64,000 nucleotides of DNA from contig NZ_BAAARN010000001.1 in assembly GCF_039532215.1 (NCBI RefSeq), positions 247,035-311,034 on the forward strand. The letters are read 5' to 3'. The number at the start of each line of letters is the position of its first letter. Position 1 is the stretch's first letter. The DNA comes from Pedococcus aerophilus (GTDB lineage Bacteria > Actinomycetota > Actinomycetes > Actinomycetales > Dermatophilaceae). The notes beneath the pieces are model-generated. The model was given only the letters and a program-made list of their open reading frames with translations, was not told the DNA's origin and made no database searches. This document shows, piece by piece, positions 1 through 13,798 of the stretch. The position numbers and the translations under genes were made by a program.

Positions 1-326
1 CCGACCGCAAGGGCTCGCACCTCGTCCGCGACGGCGGGCGGCTGCGGGGCTTCGACCACGGGGTCAGCCTGCACGTCGAGCCCAAGCTGCGCACCGTGCT
101 CTGGGGCTTCGCCGGCGACCCGCTCCCGGAGGTCGAGCTCTCCCGCATCGCGACCGTCTGCGCCCTTGTCGAGGACGAGGACTCCGCGCTGCGGGCCGAC
201 CTCGACGCGCTCCTGACCATCAACGAGGTCGCAGCCCTCCTGGGGAGGGGTCGACGACTGCTCGACCGCGCGGCATACCCGGTGCCGTCCGGGCAGTGGC
301 CGGCCATCCCGTGGCCGCCGCTGTGA
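1..326 (+). CDS. SCO1664-family (PI kinase-like) protein, 3' part only
   Basis: Only the last 107 or so codons lie in the window, because the start is beyond the left edge; the reading frame begins at base 3. The visible part holds a DRKGSH stretch, then GFDHGVSLHVEPKLRTVLWGF, which resembles the C-terminal half of the SCO1664 family, proteins annotated as phosphatidylinositol 3/4-kinase-like. The DHG motif would be part of the metal or nucleotide site if the fold holds. In many actinobacteria this gene stands directly upstream of mshC, as here (22 bp gap), which supports the assignment. The substrate is unknown, and I assign no function beyond the family. Confidence 0.7.
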   Translation, partial: DRKGSHLVRDGGRLRGFDHGVSLHVEPKLRTVLWGFAGDPLPEVELSRIATVCALVEDEDSALRADLDALLTINEVAALLGRGRRLLDRAAYPVPSGQWPAIPWPPL

Positions 327-348
327 GCGGTCATCGTAGAGTTCCGCT

Positions 349-1596
349 GTGATCTCCTGGCCCACGCCGTTCCTCCCCGCCGTCCCCGGCACCGGACACC
401 CGGTCCAGGTCTTCGACACCGCGAGCGGTGAGGTCCGTCCCCTCACCCCGGGCCCGACGGCGCGGATGTACGTCTGTGGCATCACGCCGTACGACGCCAC
501 CCACATGGGGCACGCCGCGACCTACGTGACGTTCGACGTCCTCGGCCGGGCGCTGCGGGACGCGGGCCACACGGTGGAGTACGTCCAGAACATCACCGAC
601 GTCGACGACCCGCTCATCGAGCGGGCCGAGCGCGACGGTGTGCGCTGGCAGGACCTCGCCACCCGTGAGATCGCGCTCTTCCGCGAGGACATGACCGCAC
701 TGGCCGTCATCCCCCCGGACCACTACGTCGGGGTCGTCGAGAGCATCGAGCCCGTCGCCGCAGCCGTCCGCGGGCTGCTCACCACCGGTGCGGCCTACGA
801 GGTCGAGACGGCGGAGTCGGAGGGCAACGACCTCTACCTCGACCTGGCCAGCGACGAAGGCTTCGGTTCGGTGTCCAACTGGACGCGCGACCAGATGATC
901 GAGGTGTTCGCCGAGCGCGGCGGCGACCCGGACCGCGCGGGCAAGCGCGACGCGCTCGACCCGCTGCTGTGGCGCTCGGCCCGTGACGGCGAGCCCTCGT
1001 GGCAGGTCGACGGGCTGCCGACCGGACGCCCCGGCTGGCACATCGAGTGCACCGCCATCGCGCTGGAGCACCTGGGCATGACCTTCGACGTCCAGGGCGG
1101 CGGCACCGACCTCGTCTTCCCGCACCACGAGATGAGCGCGACGCAGGCCGTCGTCCTCACCAAGGAGCGGCCGTTCGCCCGCACCTACGCCCACCAGGCG
1201 ATGGTAGGCCTCGACGGCGAGAAGATGAGCAAGTCCAAGGGGAACCTCGTCCTGGTCTCCAGGCTGCGCGCCGACGGCGTGGACCCCATGGCGATCCGGC
1301 TGGCGTTGCTGTCGCAGCACTACCGGACCGAGTGGTCCTGGACCGACGACCTCCTGGCCCAGGCGCAGGCCCGGCTCGAGGCGTGGCGCTCGGCGCTGTC
1401 GGTCAACGCCGCGCCGGCCACCGACGAGGTCATCGAGCAGGTCCGCCGCCACGTCGCCGACGACCTCGACACCCCCGGTGCCCTCGCTGCCGTCGACCGC
1501 TGGGCCAAGGAGTGCCTCACCCGGGGAGGACGCGACGCCACCTCGGCGGGTGTGCTGGCGCGGGCCCTGGACGCCGTCCTCGGCGTCCGCGTCTGA
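349..1596 (+). CDS. mshC: Cysteine:glucosaminyl-inositol ligase (mycothiol synthesis)
   Basis: MshC joins cysteine to GlcN-inositol with ATP, the third dedicated step of cytoplasmic mycothiol synthesis. The 415-residue length fits the family (about 412). The protein is a cysteinyl-tRNA synthetase relative: YVCGITPYD carries the zinc-binding Cys at 43, HMGH at 52-55 is the HIGH motif, and KMSKS is at 292-296. It lacks the long anticodon-binding domain of CysS, which separates MshC from a true tRNA synthetase. The GTG start is supported by a TAGAGT hexamer at 337-342, six bases upstream, so the mRNA is probably leaderless. It converges on the PAC2 gene with only a 9-bp gap. Confidence 0.95.
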   Translation: MISWPTPFLPAVPGTGHPVQVFDTASGEVRPLTPGPTARMYVCGITPYDATHMGHAATYVTFDVLGRALRDAGHTVEYVQNITDVDDPLIERAERDGVRWQDLATREIALFREDMTALAVIPPDHYVGVVESIEPVAAAVRGLLTTGAAYEVETAESEGNDLYLDLASDEGFGSVSNWTRDQMIEVFAERGGDPDRAGKRDALDPLLWRSARDGEPSWQVDGLPTGRPGWHIECTAIALEHLGMTFDVQGGGTDLVFPHHEMSATQAVVLTKERPFARTYAHQAMVGLDGEKMSKSKGNLVLVSRLRADGVDPMAIRLALLSQHYRTEWSWTDDLLAQAQARLEAWRSALSVNAAPATDEVIEQVRRHVADDLDTPGALAAVDRWAKECLTRGGRDATSAGVLARALDAVLGVRV

Positions 1597-1605
1597 CACC
1601 AGACG

Positions 1606-2457
1606 TCAGCCGGGGCCGTCCTGGCCGCGACGACGGAGGTAGCGCTCGAACTCGCGGGCGATGGCGTCGCCGCTGGCCTCCGGGAGGTCGGCGGTGTCCT
1701 GGGCCTCCTCGAGGGACTGGACGTACTCCGCGACCTCGTCGTCGGTCTCGGCGAGCTCGTTGATGCCGCGCTCCCACGCCTTGGCGCCGTCGTCGAGGTC
1801 GCCGTGGGGGATGGGCGCGTCGAGCAGCTCCTCGAGGCGGGAGACGAGTGCCAGGGTCGCCTTCGGCGATGGTGAGTGCCCGGCGTAGTGCGGGACCGCG
1901 GCCCAGCAGGAGATGGACTGCAGGCCGGACTGGGTGGCGGCGTCGGCCAGGACGCCGACGATGCCGGTCGGTCCCTCGTACCGGCTGGGCTCGAGGTCGA
2001 AGCGGTGCAGCACGTCGTCGTCGTCGGAGGTGGCGGTGACCGGGATCGGCCGGGTGTGCGCGACGTCGGCCATGAGCGCACCGAGGGTGAAGACGGTCGT
2101 CGCACCGACCTGCTGCGCGAACTCCATCAGCTCGATGGTGAAGGCCCGCCAGCGGAAGGACGGCTCGATGCCCTGGACGAGGACGATGTCGCGCTCGAGG
2201 GTCTCGCTGCTCGCCACGAGGATGCGGGTGGTGCGCCAGTGGATCCGGCGGCGGCCGTCGTCGAGGACGACCCGGGGCCGGTTGACCTGGAAGTCGTAGT
2301 ACTCCTCGGGGTCGAGGGCCGCGATCGCCTCGGCGTCCCAGACGTCGATGAGGTGGTCGATCGCCGCGGTGGCGGCCTCGCCGGCGTCGTTCCAGCCCTC
2401 GAACGCGGCGATGACGACCGGGTTGTTCAGCTCCGGCACGTCCTCGAGCTCGATCAC
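1606..2457 (-). CDS. PAC2 (proteasome assembly chaperone) family protein
   Basis: The 283-residue protein opens with IELEDVPELNNPVVIAAFEGWNDAGEAA, typical of the actinobacterial PAC2/DUF75 family. It is related in fold to eukaryotic proteasome assembly chaperone 2, but its bacterial role is not established. The C-terminal 60 residues are acidic and probably helical. The GTG start has a GGAGGA ribosome site close upstream. A TAGGCT hexamer near 2510-2515 on the minus strand would give a leader of about 50 nt. The gene sits beside mshC as in mycobacteria. A link to the proteasome genes 10 kb away is tempting but only inferred. Confidence 0.85.
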   Translation of the reverse strand: MIELEDVPELNNPVVIAAFEGWNDAGEAATAAIDHLIDVWDAEAIAALDPEEYYDFQVNRPRVVLDDGRRRIHWRTTRILVASSETLERDIVLVQGIEPSFRWRAFTIELMEFAQQVGATTVFTLGALMADVAHTRPIPVTATSDDDDVLHRFDLEPSRYEGPTGIVGVLADAATQSGLQSISCWAAVPHYAGHSPSPKATLALVSRLEELLDAPIPHGDLDDGAKAWERGINELAETDDEVAEYVQSLEEAQDTADLPEASGDAIAREFERYLRRRGQDGPG

Positions 2458-2604
2458 TGTTCCTCCTCGCCCGCGCCGGCCCGATGCCGGCGCGCCACCT
2501 CTTCCGCCCAGCCTACGGTCCACGGTCCGGCCGCACGGGAGAGGCTGCGTATAGTCGGGCGCGCCGTCCAGCCACCCCACCGACCGCGCGGAGCCCTGCC
2601 ACCC

Positions 2605-3303
2605 ATGTCCTCGACCAGCACGCCGCCCGCCACCCCCGGATCGGGACTGCCCGCCGCGGTGTTCTGGGACATGGACGGGACCCTCGTCGACACCGAGCCG
2701 TACTGGATCACGGCCGAGCACGCGATCGTCGAGGAGGCCGGGGGAGTCTGGAACGACGAGTACGCCCACCAGCTCGTCGGCAACGACCTCATGGTCTCGG
2801 CGGAGTTCATCCGCGACAACAGCCCGGTCGAGCTCGACCCGGTGGAGATCGTCGAGGAGCTTCTGCGCCGGGTGGTCGTCCAGGTCCGCGAGCACGTGCC
2901 GTGGCGTCCCGGTGCCGTCGAGCTGCTCGAGGCCCTCGGCGCCGCCGGTGTGCCGAACGCGTTGGTGACCATGTCGTGGCGGTCGCTGGCGGACAGCGTG
3001 GTGTCGTCCCTGCCCGAGGGCACCTTCGCCGCCGTCATCACCGGCGACGAGGTCGAGCACGGCAAGCCGCACCCCGAGCCCTACCTCGCCGCCGCCCGCG
3101 CGCTCGGGGTCGAGGTGGCCGACTGCGTCGCCATCGAGGACTCGCCCACGGGCGTGCGCTCGGCCGTCGCGGCAGGGGTGCCGACGATCGCCGTGCCGCA
3201 CGTGGTGCCCGTGCCGGTCACCGTCGGTGCCGTGCAGGTGCCGAGCCTGCGCGGGATCACGCCCACCGACCTCGTCAGCCTCTTCGACGGCTCGCGGCGG
3301 TAG
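2605..3303 (+). CDS. HAD-superfamily phosphatase (beta-phosphoglucomutase-like)
   Basis: This 232-residue cytoplasmic hydrolase has all HAD motifs: DMDGT with nucleophile D22 and D24, a serine/threonine in ALVTMSW, the lysine of GKPHPEPY and the acidic pair in IEDSPTGV. The helical cap lies between motifs I and II, as in the PGM/phosphatase class. The substrate cannot be read from sequence. ATG was chosen because the sequence before it does not resemble the family; a TATAGT hexamer at 2550-2555 would give a leader of about 45 nt. The gene diverges from PAC2 and runs tail-to-tail into the RecB-like nuclease with a 4-bp gap. Confidence 0.9.
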   Translation: MSSTSTPPATPGSGLPAAVFWDMDGTLVDTEPYWITAEHAIVEEAGGVWNDEYAHQLVGNDLMVSAEFIRDNSPVELDPVEIVEELLRRVVVQVREHVPWRPGAVELLEALGAAGVPNALVTMSWRSLADSVVSSLPEGTFAAVITGDEVEHGKPHPEPYLAAARALGVEVADCVAIEDSPTGVRSAVAAGVPTIAVPHVVPVPVTVGAVQVPSLRGITPTDLVSLFDGSRR

Positions 3304-3307
3304 GCCC

Positions 3308-4153
3308 TCACTCGTCGGTCGGCGCGACCTGACCCGAGACGGCGGGGTTGAGGGCGATGAGGGCCGCGTTCTCCGGCAGGGGCGGGGGAGTGCCGCCCCA
3401 GGCCGGACAGAACTCGCGGAAGTCGCACCAGTCGCACAGCTTCGAGGTCTTCGGTCGCCAGTCACCGGTCGTGGCAGCTCGCTCGATCGCGACCCAGACG
3501 GCCTTGAGGTTGCGCTCGAGGCTGAGCAGGTCGTGCTCGTCCGGCGCGTAGCGGACGACCTCGCCGTTGCCGAGGTAGACGAGCTGGAGCAGGCGCGGGA
3601 TCTCGCCGCGCAGCCGCCAGAGCACCAGCGCGTAGAACTTCATCTGGAACAACGCCTTGCCCTCGAACAGCTCGCTCGGGGACCGGCCGGTCTTGTAGTC
3701 GACGACCCGCATGGCGCCGTCGGGGGCGACGTCGAGGCGGTCGACGTACCCGCGCAGGACGAGTCCGTCGACATCGGTCTCGACGTAGAGCTCGCGCTCG
3801 GCGGGCTCGAGGCGGGTCGGGTCCTCGAGGGTGAACCACGTCTCGATGAGCGCCTGGGCATCGCTGAACCAGCCGTCCTCGGTGAGCTTCGCGTCGTCGG
3901 CGATCATCGCTGCGAGCTCGGGCTCCTCCTCGACCAGCGCGCTCCACTGGGGGCCCAGCAGGGCCTGAGCCGCAGCCGGGGTCCGCTCGTCGGCAGGGAG
4001 GTCGAAGAGCCGCTCCAGGACGGCGTGCACGAGCGTTCCGCGCGCCGCAGCGGGGCTGGGCGGCGAGGGCAGCTTGTCGATCGTGCGGAACCGATAGAGC
4101 AGCGGGCACTGCTTGAAGTCGGATGCACGGCTCGGCGAGAGAGCGGGAACCAT
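3308..4153 (-). CDS. RecB-family Fe-S nuclease (Cas4/PD-(D/E)XK type)
   Basis: This 281-residue stand-alone nuclease contains VVDYKTGR, the D...YK core of the PD-(D/E)XK fold. It has one N-terminal cysteine (FKQCPL) and a C-terminal CxxCx5C cluster (LCDWCDFREFC), so it probably holds a 4Fe-4S cluster as in AddB and Cas4. No helicase domain is present. It corresponds to Rv2119 of M. tuberculosis, and a role in DNA repair is inferred. ATG at 4153 is seven bases downstream of a minus-strand TAGAGT (4161-4166), a leaderless arrangement. It lies downstream of metH but behind a strong hairpin. Confidence 0.9.
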   Translation of the reverse strand: MVPALSPSRASDFKQCPLLYRFRTIDKLPSPPSPAAARGTLVHAVLERLFDLPADERTPAAAQALLGPQWSALVEEEPELAAMIADDAKLTEDGWFSDAQALIETWFTLEDPTRLEPAERELYVETDVDGLVLRGYVDRLDVAPDGAMRVVDYKTGRSPSELFEGKALFQMKFYALVLWRLRGEIPRLLQLVYLGNGEVVRYAPDEHDLLSLERNLKAVWVAIERAATTGDWRPKTSKLCDWCDFREFCPAWGGTPPPLPENAALIALNPAVSGQVAPTDE

Positions 4154-4220
4154 GACCCGAACTCTAGGTGCCACGACCGACACGACCGTGACCCCGCGCC
4201 ATACCTGTGGACCACGCGGT

Positions 4221-4268
4221 GGGTCGATGTGGACGCGCCCGGAACTCCCGGCGCGTTCACATCGACCC
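4221..4268 (-). terminator. Hairpin terminator after metH
   Basis: A 19-position inverted repeat (4221-4239 with 4250-4268) with a 10-nt loop starts four bases beyond the metH stop. All positions pair on one strand if one G-U is allowed. On the metH strand there is a single A-C mismatch. No U-tract follows, as is common for actinobacterial terminators. It should separate metH from the downstream RecB-like gene, which has its own promoter. Confidence 0.75.
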
Positions 4269-4272
4269 GGCC

Positions 4273-8070
<3,798 letters not shown>

Positions 8071-8129
8071 CGGTCAAGTATGGACCGGTGCGTGCTCGGG
8101 CGTCCTTCGGGTTCACGTACTGTCAGGGC

Positions 8130-9257
8130 ATGACGACAGCTGCCCGTGGGCACCACGCTCCCGAGGGCGAGCAGGAACGCGGGCTCGGCGTCCGCATCGC
8201 CCGGGTGGCAGGCATCCCCGTGTACCTCGCCCCGAGCTGGTTCCTCATCGCCGCCGTCATCACCGCGATCGTCGCCGCGCCGCTGCTGTCCACGCGCCCG
8301 CTGGTCGGCATCGGGGTCGGCTTCGCCCAGGCGCTCGTGCTGCTCGTCTGCGTCCTCGTCCACGAGGCCGCGCACGCCGCGACCGCCCGAGGCTTCGGCA
8401 TGCCCGTGGTCCGGATCGTGGCCAACCTCTGGGGCGGACACACCTCGATGGAGGCCGGCCACACCACCCCGGGACGGATGGCGCTCGTCGCCGCCGCCGG
8501 ACCGGCGTCCAACGCCGTCTTCGCCGCGCTCGCCTGGCTGGCCCTGCCGTCGGTCACCGGCGACGTGTCGAGCCGCCTCGTCGAGGGCCTGGTCATCATC
8601 AACGGCTCGCTGGCCGTCCTCAACATCCTCCCCGGCATGCCGCTCGACGGCGGCCAGGTCCTGGAGTGCCTCGTCTGGAAGGTGACCGGCGACCGCAACA
8701 AGGGGTCGGTGGTCGCCGGCTGGAGCGGCCGCGTGCTGGCCGTCGGAGTCGTGCTCTGGTTCTTCGTCCGGCCCCTCGTCATGACGCAGGACCTCGGGTT
8801 CGGCCAGATCTGGGTGCTGTTCATCGGCTCGATCCTCTGGGCCGGGGCGACGGAGTCGATCCGGCGCGGCAAGGCCCTGGCCACCATCGGCCGCATCACC
8901 CTGCGCTCGGTGATGCGCGCTGCCGTCGCCGTCCCCGACACGGCCCGTGTCGGGGACCTGCCCGCCACGCCGGGGGGCGAGCTGGTCGTCGTCGACGGCC
9001 ACGGTCGTCCCTCCGCCTACGTCGACTCGGCCCACCTCTCGTCGGTCCCGCCGGACGCCCGGCCGCACACCCCGGTCAGCGCGGTCGCCAGCCAGCAGGA
9101 CCCCGGCTGGGTCATCGACGCCGACCCCGCGGGCGATGTCATGCCGGCCCTCGCGGCCCTGCAGGAGTTCGGGATCACCGTCGGCGCGGTCGTGCACCAG
9201 GGCCGGGTCGTCGGCGTCGTCCACGCCGCGGACGTGGGCCGGGCGCTCAACGCCTGA
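8130..9257 (+). CDS. Site-2 protease (M50, Rip3-like) with CBS-type tail
   Basis: This 375-residue intramembrane metalloprotease has the zinc motif HEAAH at 78-82 in a transmembrane helix and the third ligand in NILPGMPLDGG around D173. About six membrane segments are followed by a soluble C-terminal region resembling a CBS pair (VASQQDPGWVIDADP to VGVVHAADVGRAL). This matches the Rip3-like subgroup. The substrate, usually an anti-sigma factor or membrane protein, is unknown. The ATG was preferred over an upstream GTG because TACTGT at 8118-8123 ends six bases before it, and the extra 31 residues look unlike the family. Confidence 0.9.
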   Translation: MTTAARGHHAPEGEQERGLGVRIARVAGIPVYLAPSWFLIAAVITAIVAAPLLSTRPLVGIGVGFAQALVLLVCVLVHEAAHAATARGFGMPVVRIVANLWGGHTSMEAGHTTPGRMALVAAAGPASNAVFAALAWLALPSVTGDVSSRLVEGLVIINGSLAVLNILPGMPLDGGQVLECLVWKVTGDRNKGSVVAGWSGRVLAVGVVLWFFVRPLVMTQDLGFGQIWVLFIGSILWAGATESIRRGKALATIGRITLRSVMRAAVAVPDTARVGDLPATPGGELVVVDGHGRPSAYVDSAHLSSVPPDARPHTPVSAVASQQDPGWVIDADPAGDVMPALAALQEFGITVGAVVHQGRVVGVVHAADVGRALNA

Positions 9258-9318
9258 ACGGTGCCGCCTGCGGCCGAGGTGTCTTGAACGGAGTGGGGAC
9301 GCCGCCTACAGTCCGCCC

Positions 9319-10764
9319 ATGACCTCCCGCGGCACCGCGCACCGACCCCGGCTGCGCCGCAGGGTCGTCGCCGGTCTGGCTGCGAGCACGGTCCTCGCCG
9401 TCGGTGCGGTGGGGTTCGCGCTCGACGCGCGCACCGCGTCGGCGGGAGGAGCGCAAGCCGCCGTCGTGGCCGTGGGAGCACCGCGCGCGGGCGGGGTGCC
9501 AGCACCTGCGCCGGCCGCCGCTGCGGCACAGGTGCCAGCCGGTTCGTCGCCGTCGGCGCCGGCCCCCCGGTCTGCGTCGGCGTCGAGGTCGGAGCCGGCG
9601 TCGTCACGGGCCCGGGGACCGTGGGTCGGCACGTGGGCCACCGCGGTCGCCGTCCCCCAGGCCGGTCCACCGGCCCAGGGCTTCACCGACACGACGCTGC
9701 GCCAGCGGATGCACGTCTCCGTCGGGGGACAGGTGGTCCGGCTGCGGCTCACCAACGTCCACGGCACAAGGCCACTCGTCGTGACCGCCACCCTCGCCCG
9801 GCCCTCCACGCGCGCCGGCGCCGCCGCGGGGGACGTCGACCCGGGCACCCTCGTCCCGGTGACGTTCGCGGGGAGCCGGCAGGTCGCCGTACCGGTGGGC
9901 GCGGAGCTGGCGTCCGACCCTGTGGCGCTGGCCGTCCCGGACGGCGGCGACCTCCTCGTGAGCCTGCACGTGCCCGGCCCGACCGGCCCGGCGACGTACC
10001 ACGGGGCGGCGCACACGACGGGGTTCGTCGCCGACGGCGACCAGACGTCTGCCGTCTCGGTGGCGGCGTTCCCGCGACGGACGACGTCGTTCTGGTTCCT
10101 CGACGGGCTCGACGTGCGGTCCCGCGTCGGGGGATCCGTGGTCTTCCTCGGCGACTCGATCACCGACGGGTCCGGCTCGACCACGGACGCCGACCACCGC
10201 TGGCCGGACCTGCTCGCCGACCGGGCCAGGTCGCTGCCCACGCCGCAGCGGTTCGGGGTGCTCAACGCGGGCATCGGGGGCAACCGGGTGCTGCGCGACG
10301 CCGCCGGCCCCGGACAGGGCCCCAAGGCGCTCGACCGCCTCAACCGCGACGTGCTGACCCAGACCGGGGTCCGGACCGTGGTGCTGCTCGAGGGCATCAA
10401 CGACATCCAGCAGGACCCGTCGGAGCACGACCCCCGCGCCATCATCGACGGCTACCGGCAGGTCCTCGAGCGCTCGCACGCGCGGGGGCTGCGGGTGGTC
10501 GTGGGCACGCTCGCACCGTTCGAGGGCTGGCCCCGGTGGACCCCGGAACGCGAGCAGGTCCGCGTCGCCGTCAACGCGTGGATCCGCACGTCCGGCGAGC
10601 CTGATGCCGTCCTCGACCTCGACGCGGTGCTGCGCGACCCCGACCGGCCCACCCGCCTGCGCGCCGGCTACGACAGCGGCGACCACCTCCACCCGAGCGA
10701 CGCGGGGTATGCCGCGATGGCGGCCTCGGTCGACCTGCGCCTGCTGCGGAACCCGGGGCGCTGA
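9319..10764 (+). CDS. Secreted SGNH/GDSL-family hydrolase
   Basis: An arginine-rich start and one hydrophobic segment (VVAGLAASTVLAVGAVGFAL) form an export signal. A low-complexity Ala/Pro/Ser linker of about 60 residues follows, then a beta-rich domain, then the SGNH hydrolase. Catalytic residues are S280 in FLGDSITDG, the Gly block NAGIGGN, Asn in EGINDI, and D455 and H458 in DHLHPSDAG. It probably acts on an ester outside the cell, such as an acetylated polysaccharide or a lipid. The substrate is not readable. The start follows TACAGT (9307-9312) by six bases. Confidence 0.88.
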   Translation: MTSRGTAHRPRLRRRVVAGLAASTVLAVGAVGFALDARTASAGGAQAAVVAVGAPRAGGVPAPAPAAAAAQVPAGSSPSAPAPRSASASRSEPASSRARGPWVGTWATAVAVPQAGPPAQGFTDTTLRQRMHVSVGGQVVRLRLTNVHGTRPLVVTATLARPSTRAGAAAGDVDPGTLVPVTFAGSRQVAVPVGAELASDPVALAVPDGGDLLVSLHVPGPTGPATYHGAAHTTGFVADGDQTSAVSVAAFPRRTTSFWFLDGLDVRSRVGGSVVFLGDSITDGSGSTTDADHRWPDLLADRARSLPTPQRFGVLNAGIGGNRVLRDAAGPGQGPKALDRLNRDVLTQTGVRTVVLLEGINDIQQDPSEHDPRAIIDGYRQVLERSHARGLRVVVGTLAPFEGWPRWTPEREQVRVAVNAWIRTSGEPDAVLDLDAVLRDPDRPTRLRAGYDSGDHLHPSDAGYAAMAASVDLRLLRNPGR

Positions 10765-11847
<1,083 letters not shown>

Positions 11848-11918
11848 TTCGGGGTTAGGTTTGCTTATCGGCCGTCCCGCACGGTCGATGACCGAGGTTC
11901 GCCACCGAGGGAGTCGAC

Positions 11919-13664
11919 ATGACCGACCACAGCCAGCCCCACCGCCCCGACAACAGTGACGAGCGCCGCCAGGCCGAGCTCCTCGCCGAGGAGGTCGCCG
12001 CCCTGCGGCAGCGCCTCGCCGACGCCCCGGTGCGTTCGCGTGAGCTCGAGACCAAGGTGCTGCAGCTGCAGTCCAACCTCGCCACGATCTCCTCGCAGAA
12101 CGAGCGCCTCGTGCGCACCCTCAAGGAGGCGCGGGAGCAGATCGTCACGCTGAAGTCCGAGGTCGACCGGCTGGCCCAGCCGCCTGCTGCGTACGGCGTG
12201 ATCCTCGAGTCGTACGACGACGCGACCGTCGACATCCTCACCGGTGGCCGCAAGATGCACGTCGCCGTCAGCCCCGCGGTCGACCCGGCAGAGCTGTCCA
12301 GCGGCCGCGAGGTCCGGCTCAACGAGGCGATGAACGTCGTGGCCACCTGCGGCTACGAGCGCATCGGCGAGGTCGTCATGATCAAGGAGCTGCTCGGCGA
12401 GGGCCGGGTCCTGGTCGTCTCGCACGCCGACGAGGAGCGCGTCGTCCGCATGGCCGACTCCCTCGAGGGCGAGCCGATCCGTGTCGGCGACGCCCTCATG
12501 CTCGAGTCGCGCTCCGGCTTCGTCTACGAGCGGATCCCCAAGGCCGAGGTGTCCGAGCTGGTCCTCGAAGAGGTCCCCGACATCGACTACGAGGACATCG
12601 GCGGCCTGGCCGGCCAGATCGAGGCCATCCGCGACGCCGTCGAGCTGCCCTACCTGCACCCCGACCTGTTCACCGAGCACCAGCTCAAGCCCCCGAAGGG
12701 CGTGCTGCTCTACGGCCCGCCCGGCTGCGGCAAGACACTCATCGCCAAGGCGGTGGCGTCGTCGCTGGCCCGCAAGGTCGCGGAGAAGGAGGGCAAGCCC
12801 GTCGGCAAGTCGTTCTTCCTCAACATCAAGGGCCCGGAGCTGCTCAACAAGTACGTCGGCGAGACCGAGCGCCACATCCGCCTGATCTTCCAGCGGGCCC
12901 GTGAGAAGGCCTCCGGCGGCACGCCCGTGGTCGTGTTCTTCGACGAGATGGACAGCCTGTTCCGCACGCGCGGCTCCGGCGTCTCCTCCGACGTCGAGAC
13001 GACGATCGTGCCGCAGCTGCTGTCCGAGATCGACGGTGTCGAGCGGCTCGAGAACGTCATCGTCATCGGGGCCTCGAACCGTGAGGACATGATCGACCCG
13101 GCCATCCTGCGCCCGGGTCGCCTCGACGTGAAGATCAAGATCGAGCGCCCCGACGCCGAGAGCGCGCGCGACATCTTCACGAAGTACCTCACCGCGGACC
13201 TGCCGCTGCACCCGCACGACCTCTCGGAGCACGACGGCTCGGCCCAGGCCACGGTCGACGCGATGATCACCGCCACGGTCGAGCGGATGTACTCCGAGAT
13301 CGAGGAGAATCGCTTCCTCGAGGTCACCTACGCCAACGGCGACAAGGAGGTCCTCTACTTCAAGGACTTCAACTCCGGCGCGATGATCCAGAACATCGTC
13401 GACCGAGCGAAGAAGATGGCGATCAAGGACTTCCTCACCGTCGGGGCCAAGGGCATCCGGGTCGACCACCTGCTCGCGAGCTGCGTCGACGAGTTCAAGG
13501 AGAACGAGGACCTGCCCAACACGACCAACCCCGACGACTGGGCCCGCATCTCCGGCAAGAAGGGCGAGCGGATCGTCTACATCCGCACGCTCGTCACCGG
13601 CAAGAGCGGCACGGAGCCGGGCCGCTCGATCGACAACGTCGCCAACACGGGCCAGTACCTCTGA
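11919..13664 (+). CDS. mpa: Proteasomal AAA ATPase Mpa/ARC
   Basis: Mpa recognises Pup-tagged proteins through its N-terminal coiled coil, unfolds them and feeds them into PrcBA. In 581 residues the order is: coiled coil (about 15-85), tandem OB domains (about 95-235), AAA module with Walker A GPPGCGKT at 266-273 and Walker [10 protein letters not shown] near 340, and an interdomain rich in helices. The protein ends in GQYL, the C-terminal gate-opening motif that docks in pockets of the PrcA ring. The ATG has a GAGGGAG ribosome site. A TAGGTT hexamer near 11856 is a likely -10 element. It is separated from dop by about 6.7 kb. Confidence 0.97.
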   Translation: MTDHSQPHRPDNSDERRQAELLAEEVAALRQRLADAPVRSRELETKVLQLQSNLATISSQNERLVRTLKEAREQIVTLKSEVDRLAQPPAAYGVILESYDDATVDILTGGRKMHVAVSPAVDPAELSSGREVRLNEAMNVVATCGYERIGEVVMIKELLGEGRVLVVSHADEERVVRMADSLEGEPIRVGDALMLESRSGFVYERIPKAEVSELVLEEVPDIDYEDIGGLAGQIEAIRDAVELPYLHPDLFTEHQLKPPKGVLLYGPPGCGKTLIAKAVASSLARKVAEKEGKPVGKSFFLNIKGPELLNKYVGETERHIRLIFQRAREKASGGTPVVVFFDEMDSLFRTRGSGVSSDVETTIVPQLLSEIDGVERLENVIVIGASNREDMIDPAILRPGRLDVKIKIERPDAESARDIFTKYLTADLPLHPHDLSEHDGSAQATVDAMITATVERMYSEIEENRFLEVTYANGDKEVLYFKDFNSGAMIQNIVDRAKKMAIKDFLTVGAKGIRVDHLLASCVDEFKENEDLPNTTNPDDWARISGKKGERIVYIRTLVTGKSGTEPGRSIDNVANTGQYL

Positions 13665-13798
13665 CCCGCCCGTCGACACCCGGACCCCTCCCGGGCCCTC
13701 CACCCGTCCGCGGTGGTGGGCTCGCGCGGGCCCGCCACCGTCCCCTCCAGCTGGTCTCGTGGGGGACGGCGCTCGTCCTCGTCACCTACGTCACGCCG

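Noticed and set aside
8071..8129. Cobalamin riboswitch in front of metH
   Set aside because: The whole divergent gap is 59 bp and metH appears leaderless, so a riboswitch of about 200 nt cannot fit.
11852..11870. TTAGGTTTGCTTAT before mpa as a second iron box
   Set aside because: Only the left half fits the DtxR consensus; the second half lacks the inverted match.
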